Part shown: one piece after another, positions 1 to 6,821 of the stretch
How positions within the stretch are numbered: position 1 is the first letter of the stretch
Layout of the letters: the number at the start of each line of letters is the position of its first letter
DNA from: VBDM01 sp035280025
Lineage (GTDB): Bacteria; Pseudomonadota; Gammaproteobacteria; Burkholderiales; SG8-39
NCBI GenBank assembly: GCA_035280025.1
Contig: DATEGT010000230.1
Coordinates: 1-24,214, forward strand
Length of the DNA stretch: 24,214 nt
Direction: 5' to 3'
The notes under the pieces: model-generated
What the model was told of the DNA's origin: nothing
Databases searched by the model: none
What the model saw: the letters and a program-made list of their open reading frames with translations, nothing else
Translations under genes and position numbers: made by a program

Positions 1-806
1 CCTTCGTAGTTGCCCCAGCAGACGTGCAGCCGGACCCTCTCGCGCGGCACGTTCGCGAGCGCGCGGTTGATCGCCGCGACGGTGAGCTCGACGAAGCCGA
101 GGAACTCGTCGAGAGGCCGGTCGGCGAACAGCCGGTGCCGCTCCATCGCCAGGTCCGGAGCGTCGATCTGCAGGACGTGGCCGCGCGCGACGATCGTCTC
201 GTACTCGGTGCGCAGCGCTTCGGCGACCGCGTCCACGTACTCGGCGAGCGAGGCGTAGTGATCGTTCTGCATCGCGCTCGCGACGATGCCCGGGGACGGC
301 GCGGTCCAGAACGTCTCGGCGAACCGCCGCGGCTGCGCGGCGAGCGCCTCCTCGCAGGCGTCGAGCTCGCGCTCGAGCGGAACCCGGTCGGCGTAGCGCA
401 CCTCGCCCGTCGCGCGCGGCGGCGCGGCCAGGAGGCTCACGCGCCCCTGCGCCTGCGCCAGGGCGCGGAAGCTCGGGTAGGCGGCGACGTCCCGGATCGC
501 GGGACGCCGGCTCTCCCCGGAGAAGCCGCTGAGGCGGTAGCGCACGTAGGTGACGAAGCTCTCGCGCGGCTGCTCGCCGTCGTTGCCGACGTCGATCCCG
601 CACGCGAGCTGCTGCGATACCGCGCGGCGCGTGGCTTCCGCGCCGGCCCGGGCGAGCGCCGCGGCGTCCACCGTCTCGCCGCGGCTCGCGCGCAGCTGCA
701 GCTCGACGAGCGGCGCGGGACGCGGGAGGCTGCCCGCGTGGGTGGTGAGGATCCGGGATTCGCTGCGCTTCAGGCCGGCGCGTGCTGCTTCTTGGCGGCC
801 TGCCAC
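1..806 (-). CDS. MetE-like (YxjG/YxjH-type) methyltransferase, C-terminus cut by window edge
   Basis: The protein starts near KRSESRILTTHAGSLPRP, the usual opening of short proteins related to the catalytic half of cobalamin-independent methionine synthase. The visible end carries HVCWGNYEG, whose His-x-Cys matches the zinc-binding and homocysteine-binding pair of that family. It probably moves a methyl group to or from a thiol, or cleaves a related C-S bond; the substrate is unknown. About 265 residues are visible of a usual 350-380. There is no ATG. I chose GTG at 806 because GAGAAG lies 8 bases before it. A CTG at 773, overlapping the TGA of the upstream VOC gene, would give the length most homologues have as I recall them. 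Either start implies translation coupled to the VOC gene. The family call is firm, the start is not. Confidence 0.82.
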   Translation of the reverse strand, partial: MAGRQEAARAGLKRSESRILTTHAGSLPRPAPLVELQLRASRGETVDAAALARAGAEATRRAVSQQLACGIDVGNDGEQPRESFVTYVRYRLSGFSGESRRPAIRDVAAYPSFRALAQAQGRVSLLAAPPRATGEVRYADRVPLERELDACEEALAAQPRRFAETFWTAPSPGIVASAMQNDHYASLAEYVDAVAEALRTEYETIVARGHVLQIDAPDLAMERHRLFADRPLDEFLGFVELTVAAINRALANVPRERVRLHVCWGNYE

Positions 807-1264
807 CGGTCGAGCTTCTCGCGCGCGCCGTTCTTCGCCGGGTCCATCTCCCTGGCGTGGCTCGGCATCCTCGCGGTCAGCTCGATCACGTAGCCGTTGG
901 GGTCGCGGAAGTAGATCGAGTTGATGAAGTGGTGGTCGGCGATGCCGCGCGACTCGATGCCGCGCGCTTTCCCTTCGGCGAGCTTCTTCTCGAGGATCGG
1001 GCGCTCGACCTCGAGCGCGATGTGCAGGTCGTAGTCGTGCTGCTGCTTGAACTGGAAGGGGGTCTCGGGCACCTCGAAGAAGGCGAGGTAGGAGCCGTCG
1101 CCGAGCTCGTAGAAGGTGTGCAGCGCGTGCGTCTGGCGCCCGCTCTTGGTCTCGCCGATCTCCAGCGTCCCGGCGAGGCGCAGGCCCAGGAACTCCTCGT
1201 AGAACTTGCGGGTTTCCTCCGAGTCGCGGCAGCGGTAGGCGTTGTGATGCAGCTTCTTGATCAT
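770..1264 (-). CDS. VOC-superfamily (glyoxalase/bleomycin resistance/dioxygenase) protein
   Basis: This 164-residue protein has the vicinal-oxygen-chelate pattern. The first half is HHNAYRCRDSEETRKFYEEFLGL and the second half contains DLHIALEV, FRDPNGYVIELT and the typical late glutamate. Candidate metal ligands are His6 or His7, the His of DLHIALEV and the Glu of YVIELT. That is consistent with a one-domain metal-dependent lyase, isomerase or dioxygenase acting as a dimer. A Lys/Arg-rich tail of about 30 residues follows the fold. The start is well supported by AGGAGG six bases upstream (1271-1276 on this strand). The 3' end overlaps the MetE-like gene, so the two are co-transcribed. Nothing in the sequence fixes the substrate. 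Confidence 0.85.
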   Translation of the reverse strand: MIKKLHHNAYRCRDSEETRKFYEEFLGLRLAGTLEIGETKSGRQTHALHTFYELGDGSYLAFFEVPETPFQFKQQHDYDLHIALEVERPILEKKLAEGKARGIESRGIADHHFINSIYFRDPNGYVIELTARMPSHAREMDPAKNGAREKLDRWQAAKKQHAPA

Positions 1265-1286
1265 GAGGGACCTCCTGGGACGAAGC

Positions 1287-1315
1287 ATGCTAAAGCGTTC
1301 GCGACGCCTTCGCAA
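1287..1315 (-). promoter_or_regulatory. Candidate sigma70 promoter for the VOC/MetE-like pair
   Basis: Read on the minus strand, TTGCGA (1310-1315) and TAGCAT (1287-1292) are 17 bases apart. Each hexamer matches four of six consensus bases. It sits in the 83-base gap before the VOC gene and would place the transcript start just upstream of the AGGAGG. The match is by eye and only moderate; read-through from the liv operon is an alternative. Confidence 0.35.
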
Positions 1316-1347
1316 CGATACGACAGGCTCGCGCGCGGGAGGTTCGG

Positions 1348-2016
1348 CTAGGGCTGCTTCGGCTGCGGCGCGGGCCGGATCAGCAGCCCCGTGGCCGAGA
1401 CGCGCAGCTCGAGCTCGGCGGGCTCTCCCGCGGGAACGAAGGCCGCCGAGCCGTATTGCGCGTCGACGAAGTGCTCGAGGAAAGGGAAGCGCTTCCGCAG
1501 CGCGAACAGGTCGACCGGCTTCTCGCGCCCCAGCGGGTAGAGCGTGCGGGGAGCCGACTTCTCCTGCTCGACGTCCCGGTAGCGCCCGCCGATGCGGTCG
1601 AGCTCGTACGCGGTGGTGAGGCCCAGCATGCTGACCAGCGGATGCCACTTGAGTATCCGCGCGTCCAGGTAGATCTCGTCCCCCGAGAGCGCGTAGCTCG
1701 CCTCGCGCCCGTCGGGCAGGAGCAGCTTCGCGGTGAAGCGCTGCGGCGCGTAGGGGCGCACCGAGATGCGCGCGGCGAGCTCCTCCTGGCTGAGCGCGCG
1801 GTAGCCCTGGATGCCGAGGGTGATCGTGCCCTCGACCACACCGAGCGCGATGAGCAGCAGCCCCAGCAGCGTGCGCGTCGTGAAGCGCAGCGGATGCAGG
1901 CCGAAGAGGGCGGTCAGCCCCGCGAGGATCAGGATCAGGCCGAGCGCGAGCAGGATCGTCGCGCCCAGGATCCACGGCAGCGTCGCGGTCTGCGTGAGGA
2001 AACCCAGATCGGGCAT
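1348..2016 (-). CDS. Two-TM membrane protein of unknown function in the liv operon
   Basis: A 222-residue protein. Residues 14-40 and 48-68 are hydrophobic and likely span the membrane. The remaining 150 residues are a soluble domain with GIQGYRAL, ALSGDEIYLDARILKWHP, GGRYRDVEQEKSAPRTLY and VDAQYGSAAFVPA. I recall homologues in Pseudomonas and betaproteobacteria with the same RYRD-EQE-SAPRT block. They often carry the label 'cation/multidrug efflux pump', which two helices do not support. It lies 13 bases after livF, so it is probably co-transcribed with the ABC importer. A role in the cell envelope is possible but not shown. Confidence 0.8.
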   Translation of the reverse strand: MPDLGFLTQTATLPWILGATILLALGLILILAGLTALFGLHPLRFTTRTLLGLLLIALGVVEGTITLGIQGYRALSQEELAARISVRPYAPQRFTAKLLLPDGREASYALSGDEIYLDARILKWHPLVSMLGLTTAYELDRIGGRYRDVEQEKSAPRTLYPLGREKPVDLFALRKRFPFLEHFVDAQYGSAAFVPAGEPAELELRVSATGLLIRPAPQPKQP

Positions 2017-2029
2017 CGCGCGCCCCGGC

Positions 2030-2770
2030 CTAGAGCCCCATGTAGAGCTTGTGGATCAGCTCGTTGTTCGCGAGGTCCTCGCGCGAGCCGCCCTCGTATT
2101 CGATGCGTCCGTGCACGATCACGTAGCCGCGGTCGGCGATGCGGATCGCCTGGTTGAAATTCTGCTCGGCCATGAGAACGGTGAGCCGGTAGCTCTCCTT
2201 AAGCTCCCTGATCTTGTCGATGGTGTGGATCACCAGTATAGGCGCGAGCCCGACCGAGGGCTCGTCGACCAGCAGGATCTTGGGCGCGGTCATGAGGGCG
2301 CGCGCCAGGGTCAGCATCTGCTGCTCCCCGCCGCTCATGCTGCCTGCTAGCTGCCGGCGCCGCTCGGCGAGGCGCGGGAAGGTCTCGTAGCAGAACGCGA
2401 TGTTCCTGGCCATCGAGGCCCGCGCGGCCCTTCGCGAAGCGCCGAGCAGCAGGTTCTCCTCGACGGTGAGTTTGGCGAAGAGGCGCCGTCCCTCGGGGAC
2501 GAGCGAGATCCCCAGATCGACGATGTCCTCGGGCGCGCGCCCGACGAGATCGTGCTCGACGCCGTCGATGACCGCGCGCACCTTGCCGTCCGTCGGCCGC
2601 ACGATCCCCATGATGCATTTCATGAGCGTGCTCTTGCCGTTGCCGTTGGTGCCGAGCAGCGTCACCGTCTCCCCGTCGTTGACCGAGAGCGAGATGCGGT
2701 CGAGCACCTGCACCGAGCCGTAGCCCGCGCTCAGGTTTTCGACGGAGATGCTGTTCACCGGCTCGTTCAC
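2030..2770 (-). CDS. livF: LivF-type ABC transporter ATPase
   Basis: This is a 246-residue nucleotide-binding subunit of a branched-chain-amino-acid-type (HAAT) importer, on the cytoplasmic face. Visible motifs are Walker A GTNGNGKST (40-48), the LivF-typical VPEGRRLF (91-98), signature MSGGEQQ (145-151) and Walker B ILLVDEP (165-171). AGYG near residue 17 is the usual A-loop region. The start is GTG at 2770, four bases after the livG stop. A second in-frame GTG four codons later (2758) would be closer to typical LivF N-termini. With LivG it forms the ATPase heterodimer that powers LivH/LivM. The family call is very secure. The transported ligand may be an amino acid, amide or other small organic acid. 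Confidence 0.95.
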   Translation of the reverse strand: MNEPVNSISVENLSAGYGSVQVLDRISLSVNDGETVTLLGTNGNGKSTLMKCIMGIVRPTDGKVRAVIDGVEHDLVGRAPEDIVDLGISLVPEGRRLFAKLTVEENLLLGASRRAARASMARNIAFCYETFPRLAERRRQLAGSMSGGEQQMLTLARALMTAPKILLVDEPSVGLAPILVIHTIDKIRELKESYRLTVLMAEQNFNQAIRIADRGYVIVHGRIEYEGGSREDLANNELIHKLYMGL

Positions 2771-2774
2771 CGAC

Positions 2775-3506
2775 TCATTCGCCCAGGTACGCCTTCACGA
2801 CCTCGGCGTTGCCGACCACGGTCTGCGGGTCGCCGTCGGCGATCTTGCGCCCCGCGACCAGCACCGCGATGCGCTCGGAGAACTTCATCACGGCGCGCAT
2901 CACGTGCTCGATCATGATCACCGCGACGCCCTGCGCCTTGAGGCCGACGAGGAGCTCGAGGATGTCGTCGACCTCCGAGCTCGACAGGCCCGCCATGGCT
3001 TCGTCGGAGATCAGGAGCTTGGGCTTCGCGGCCATGGCGCGCGCGAGCTCGAGCTTCCGCATGTCCACCTGCGTGAGGCCGCCCGAGGTGGCCGCCGCCT
3101 TGTCGGCGAGGCCGACCTGCGCGAGGATGTGCCTGGCCTCGTCCTCGATGCGGGCGCGCGCGCTCCCGGCGTGCGTCCGCGCGGCGTAGAGCAGCGGCAC
3201 GCAGAGGTTGTCGAGGACGTTCATGCTCGTGAAAGGCTTGGGGATCTGGAAGCTGCGCGCCAGTCCGAGGCGGATGCGCCGGTGCGCGGGATAGGCGTGG
3301 ATCGCGCGGCCCTCGAAGCGGATGCTCCCTTCCTCGTTCCTCAAGGTCCCGGCGATGCAGTTCACGAGGGTGCTCTTGCCCGAGCCGTTGGGGCCTATCA
3401 GGCCGACGCGCTCGCCCGGGCGCACGGCGAAGTCCACGCCGTCGAGCGCCGTGAACCCGCCGAATCTCTTGGTGACCCCGCTAACCTCGAGAAGCGCGCC
3501 GCTCAT
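2775..3506 (-). CDS. livG: LivG-type ABC transporter ATPase with unusual signature motif
   Basis: A 243-residue ATPase partner of LivF. Walker A is GPNGSGKST (38-46), followed by the LivG-type RSFQIPKPFTSMNVLDN region (84-100). The signature segment SGGLTQVDMRKLELARAM (141-158) departs from the usual GQQRRLEIARAL form. Walker B reads LLISDEA, followed by MAGL. It keeps the Asp and catalytic Glu but has Ala where most LivG have Pro. An H-loop IEHVM is present. These deviations define a recognisable LivG branch and need not mean loss of function. ATG at 3506 overlaps the livM TGA as ATGA, so translation is coupled. Confidence 0.94.
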   Translation of the reverse strand: MSGALLEVSGVTKRFGGFTALDGVDFAVRPGERVGLIGPNGSGKSTLVNCIAGTLRNEEGSIRFEGRAIHAYPAHRRIRLGLARSFQIPKPFTSMNVLDNLCVPLLYAARTHAGSARARIEDEARHILAQVGLADKAAATSGGLTQVDMRKLELARAMAAKPKLLISDEAMAGLSSSEVDDILELLVGLKAQGVAVIMIEHVMRAVMKFSERIAVLVAGRKIADGDPQTVVGNAEVVKAYLGE

Positions 3507-4453
3507 CGCCTCGCCTTCCGCCGGCGCCACGCCTCGACCCATCCCATGATGCCGCTCGGCGCCAAGGTGACGAACAGCACGAGCAGCACCCCGACGATGA
3601 GCAGGTTCCACGCGGAGGATATCGTCACCTGCACGAGCTGCTGCACCGTGCCGAGCAGGACCGCGCCGATCAGCGGCCCGGCCCAGCTCATCATGCCTCC
3701 GATCAGGGGCATCGCGATGCTGTTCACCGCGTACGACAGGCTGAATGCCGAGCTCGGCTCCACGAAGGACAGGTAGAAGGGAAAGGTCGTGCCCGCCATG
3801 CCCATGAGAGCGCAGCTCACCATGGTCGAGAAGATTTTCAGCCTGAGCGTCGGAACGCCCGAGCACTCGGCCGCGAGCTCGTCGTCGCGGATCGCCGCGA
3901 GGCCGCGGCCGAGCGTGGATTTCTCGATCACCCGGGCGACGATGAGCGACACCGCCGCCATGAGCACCATCGCGATGTAGAGCAGGTGGATGTATCGCGG
4001 CAGGCCGAAGGGTACGTCGCGCGGCTGCAGCACGTACGCGCCGCGCGCCCCGCCGACGTAGTCCCAGTTGACGACGAAGGTATACAGCACCACCGCGAGG
4101 GCGAGCGAGGCGATCGCGAAGAACACGCCCCGCAGCCGCAGCGTCAGGTAGCCCAGCCCCAGTCCCGCGAGCCCCGCGACCAGCGTGCCGGTGACGATCA
4201 TGACGACGAGCGGCGCCTTGTAGGCGTTGTACAGGACGACGGTCGAGTAGGCGCCGATCGCAAAGAACGCGGCGGAGCCGAAATTCACGTAGCCGGTGTA
4301 GCCGCCGAGGATGTTCCAGGCGGTGGCAAGGATCACGAACTGCAGCACCACGTAGGCCGCGGTGAAGAAATACTCGTTCGGGACGAGCTGGCTCGCCGCC
4401 GCGAATGCGACGGCGACCGCGAGCGCGACGACGGCGAAGAGGCGGTTGCTCAT
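3503..4453 (-). CDS. livM: LivM-type ABC transporter permease
   Basis: A 316-residue polytopic inner-membrane protein with about eight to ten hydrophobic segments. It has the LivM hallmarks NILGGYTGYVNFGSAAFFAIGAY near the N-terminus, RLRGVFFAIASLALA in the middle and GRGLAAIRDDELAAECSGV, the cytoplasmic loop that contacts the ATPases. I chose ATG at 4453 (MSNRLF), seven bases after the livH stop with a purine-rich GGAAGATGAGCGGAAG before it. An in-frame TTG at 4471 lies inside livH and looks less likely. It forms the translocation channel with LivH. Substrate specificity comes from the binding protein at 5394-6668. Confidence 0.94.
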   Translation of the reverse strand: MSNRLFAVVALAVAVAFAAASQLVPNEYFFTAAYVVLQFVILATAWNILGGYTGYVNFGSAAFFAIGAYSTVVLYNAYKAPLVVMIVTGTLVAGLAGLGLGYLTLRLRGVFFAIASLALAVVLYTFVVNWDYVGGARGAYVLQPRDVPFGLPRYIHLLYIAMVLMAAVSLIVARVIEKSTLGRGLAAIRDDELAAECSGVPTLRLKIFSTMVSCALMGMAGTTFPFYLSFVEPSSAFSLSYAVNSIAMPLIGGMMSWAGPLIGAVLLGTVQQLVQVTISSAWNLLIVGVLLVLFVTLAPSGIMGWVEAWRRRKARR

Positions 4454-4460
4454 CTTCCGC

Positions 4461-5336
4461 TCATCTTCCAAACAGGCCCGAGGGCCTGAAGGCGAGCGTC
4501 CCGAGCAGCAGTCCGAAGGACACGGCCGGCGCCCACGACGGCCCGAAGAACGTCGACGTGAACGACTCGGCGATGCCGAGGACCAGGGCTCCGATCAGCG
4601 TCCCCCAGATCGAGCCCATGCCGCCGAGCACGCACACCGCGAACACCAGTCCGATGTACTCGCGGCCGATCGCCGGCTGCACCGGCTGGATCACGATGAG
4701 GAAGGCCCCGGCCACGCCGGCGGTGGCGATCGACAGCGCGAAAGCGAGCTCCTTCACGCGCACCGGATCGATGCCCATCAGGCGCAGCGCCAACTGGTCC
4801 TGCGCGACCGCGAGCACCGCGCGCCCGAAGAACGTGTGCGTGAGGAATAGCTGGACGCCGCTCACCATCGCCACCGACACCAGGAAAGGCACGAACAGCC
4901 GCATCGGCAGGTCGATGTCGCCGGCGCGCCAGGTGACGTCGCCGTACGCCGTCCTCACCATGCGGTAGTCGACGCCGAAGACCAGCACCAGGGTCACCTC
5001 GGTGATGAACAGGATCCCGAAGAAGAACGCGAGTCCGCGCAGCGATTCCTGGCCGCGCTTCTCGAAGCACAGGTAGTAGACCCGGTACAGCGCCATGCCG
5101 AGCAGGAAGAACAGCGGCGACAGGACCAGCGACACGAGGATCGGGTCGAAGCCCAGGCCCTCGTTGACGATGTAGGCGACGTAGGACCCCAGGATGATGA
5201 ACGCCGGGTGCGCGATGTTCACCACGTCGAGCATGCCGAACGAGATCGAGATGCCGACGCTGACGGCGGCGTAGAAACCGCCGAGCAAGAGGCCGGCGAT
5301 GATGGCGTTGACGACCAGCGCCGATAAACCTTCCAT
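4461..5336 (-). CDS. livH: LivH-type ABC transporter permease
   Basis: A 291-residue integral membrane permease. It has the usual LivH opening NAIIAGLLLGGFYAAVSVGISISFGML, then NIAHPAFIILGSYVAY, a central loop QDQLALRLMGIDPVRVKELAFALS that docks on the ATPases, and the C-terminal GMGSIWGTLIGALVLGIAES. ATG at 5336 is chosen because MEGLSALVVNAII is the expected N-terminus; an in-frame TTG at 5348 lies in the tail of the upstream hairpin. It pairs with LivM. The gene starts 57 bases downstream of the binding-protein gene, with a strong hairpin between them. Confidence 0.94.
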   Translation of the reverse strand: MEGLSALVVNAIIAGLLLGGFYAAVSVGISISFGMLDVVNIAHPAFIILGSYVAYIVNEGLGFDPILVSLVLSPLFFLLGMALYRVYYLCFEKRGQESLRGLAFFFGILFITEVTLVLVFGVDYRMVRTAYGDVTWRAGDIDLPMRLFVPFLVSVAMVSGVQLFLTHTFFGRAVLAVAQDQLALRLMGIDPVRVKELAFALSIATAGVAGAFLIVIQPVQPAIGREYIGLVFAVCVLGGMGSIWGTLIGALVLGIAESFTSTFFGPSWAPAVSFGLLLGTLAFRPSGLFGR

Positions 5337-5340
5337 GGGG

Positions 5341-5373
5341 CAAAGCAAAGCCGGCGGGGATCGCCCGCCGGCT
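5341..5373 (-). terminator. Intercistronic hairpin after the liv binding-protein gene
   Basis: A perfect 10-bp inverted repeat, AGCCGGCGGG / CCCGCCGGCT, encloses a 5-base loop (5349-5373). On the minus strand it is followed by TTTGCTTTG rather than a clean T-run. It sits between the stop of the binding-protein gene and livH. It may be a partial terminator or a 3'-end stabiliser giving more binding protein than permease, as in several other ABC operons. The structure is plain; the function is inferred. Confidence 0.5.
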
Positions 5374-5393
5374 GCTCGTCTGGCTTTCCGCGG

Positions 5394-6668
5394 CTACTTC
5401 TTCGCGTCCTGGAAAGGCGCGCGCGCCGCGCCCGTCCGGTACGCGGCGGGCTCGAGCACCGTGATGCGCCCGGGCCTCGTCCACTCGTCGAGCGAATTGC
5501 CCTTGATGCCGCCGAACTGGACCATCAGCACGCGTGAGCCCGACCACTCCCCGTTCTTGGCGAACGAGACCTTGCCGACGACGGTGTCGAAGGTGTGGCT
5601 GTGCATGTACTGCGCGAGCTTGGCCTGGTCGAGGCCGTGGGTCCCCTCGACCGCCTGCTGCACGACTTCCATCATCGCGTAGGCGTAGGGCGGCAGATAG
5701 GTGCCGAGCGGATCCACGCCCTCCTTCGCCGCGCGCTCACGGTACTTGGCGAGGATCTTGTCGAGGAAGGGGAACTTGCTGCCCACCTCGGGTGCGTACA
5801 TCTCGTAGTTCACGACGCCGTTCAGCAGGGGGCCGAGCTGGGTGCGCAGCGACGCGTACTGCAGGCCCACCATGCCGCCGCCGAACATCTCCGTCTTCAG
5901 GCCGACTTCGTTCGCCGCGCGCACCATGCCGGCGGTGTCGGGAGGGTAGGACGCGACGAACACCACGTCGGGGTTGGTCGCCTGGATCGCGCGCACGATC
6001 GGCGCGTAGTCGACGGTGTTGGGCGGATAGGTCTTGTCGTACACGACCTTCAGGCCCAGGCGCTTCACGTGCACTCGCGCGCCTTCGAGCGCGTTGTGCG
6101 GGTACTCGGCGTCCGCGCCGACCAGGGCAATGGTCCTGGGCTTCTTGTGGAGCGTCATCGCGGCGTCGAAGAACGGCTTGGTCCAGCCCACGCCCGGCTC
6201 GGGACCGGCCGGCATGATCTGGAAGTACTTGTCGTAGTTGAACTTGCCGTTCGGGTTGAGCCCGAACAGCGTCATGAACATGAGGTTGCGCTGCATCATC
6301 AACGGCAGCGCCGGGGCGATCACCGCGGTGCCGTAGCCGGAAACCACGAGATCGACCTTGTCGACGTCCAGGAGCTTCGTGTACAGGGCCGGCACCGTCG
6401 CCGGGTTGGTCTGGTCGTCGTAGTAGACGAACTCGACCTTGCGCCCGAGGATGCCGCCCTTCGCATTGACGTCGTCCTTCCAGATCTCCATGGCGATCAG
6501 CGCGGCCTTGCCGTTGCCGGCGAGCGGGCCGGTGAGGCTCATGCCGAAGCCGATCTTGAGCGGCTGCTGCGCGAGCGCCTCGGTCGCCCATGAGCCGGCC
6601 AGGGTCAAGGCGAGCGCAAAGGCCCCCAGCAAGCGTCCCATAGCGGGTAGAACATTTCTGCCTGGCAT
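5394..6668 (-). CDS. Liv/HAAT-type periplasmic substrate-binding protein
   Basis: A 424-residue type I periplasmic binding protein of the leucine/isoleucine/valine family. Residues 1-34 form a signal peptide with likely cleavage after EALA. The mature protein opens with PLKIGFGMSLTGPLAGNGKAAL, then GGILGRKVEFVYYDDQTNPA and LYTKLLDVDKVDLVVSGYGT, the family's N-lobe motifs. VGADAEYPHNALEGARVHVK marks the second lobe. The start ATG at 6668 has AGGAGGAG just upstream (6671-6678). A later ATG (residue 10) is possible but has no such site. It captures the ligand for the LivHMGF importer downstream. The ligand cannot be read from the sequence: these proteins bind amino acids, amides, aromatic acids or urea. 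Confidence 0.93.
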   Translation of the reverse strand: MPGRNVLPAMGRLLGAFALALTLAGSWATEALAQQPLKIGFGMSLTGPLAGNGKAALIAMEIWKDDVNAKGGILGRKVEFVYYDDQTNPATVPALYTKLLDVDKVDLVVSGYGTAVIAPALPLMMQRNLMFMTLFGLNPNGKFNYDKYFQIMPAGPEPGVGWTKPFFDAAMTLHKKPRTIALVGADAEYPHNALEGARVHVKRLGLKVVYDKTYPPNTVDYAPIVRAIQATNPDVVFVASYPPDTAGMVRAANEVGLKTEMFGGGMVGLQYASLRTQLGPLLNGVVNYEMYAPEVGSKFPFLDKILAKYRERAAKEGVDPLGTYLPPYAYAMMEVVQQAVEGTHGLDQAKLAQYMHSHTFDTVVGKVSFAKNGEWSGSRVLMVQFGGIKGNSLDEWTRPGRITVLEPAAYRTGAARAPFQDAKK

Positions 6669-6739
6669 GTCTCCTCCTAGATTGGATTTCTGGATGCGTT
6701 GCCGCGGAGTCTCTTGGCCCTCCCGTGGGCCGTCAGGCG

Positions 6740-6767
6740 ATTATGAAAGCAAGGCGCTATTTGTCAA
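6740..6767 (-). promoter_or_regulatory. Sigma70-type promoter of the liv operon
   Basis: On the minus strand a perfect TTGACA (6762-6767) is followed after 16 bases by CATAAT (6740-6745), five of six consensus matches. It lies 70 bases upstream of the binding-protein start, leaving a leader of roughly 65 bases with a strong AGGAGGAG. The A/T-rich stretch stands out in otherwise very GC-rich DNA. This is the best promoter in the window. Confidence 0.7.
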
Positions 6768-6778
6768 GCCACGGCCGC

Positions 6779-6802
6779 GCCCACCGCCGGAAAGCGGTGG
6801 GC
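6779..6802. promoter_or_regulatory. Inverted repeat between divergent liv and MFS genes
   Basis: A perfect 9-bp inverted repeat, GCCCACCGC / GCGGTGGGC, has a 6-base spacer CGGAAA. It lies 12 bases upstream of the liv -35 box and 19 bases before the MFS start codon. It could be an operator for a regulator controlling both directions, or a hairpin in the MFS leader. No regulator gene is nearby. Confidence 0.4.
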
Positions 6803-6821
6803 CAGGGGTTAGACTTGCCGC

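Noticed and set aside
24..893. A 289-codon plus-strand open frame at the left edge
   Set aside because: The minus strand here encodes a MetE-like protein with RILTTHAGSLPRP and HVCWGNYEG. The plus frame shows no motif.
6779..6802. The palindrome as a rho-independent terminator
   Set aside because: It is upstream of both neighbouring genes and has no T-run on either side, so there is no transcript for it to end.
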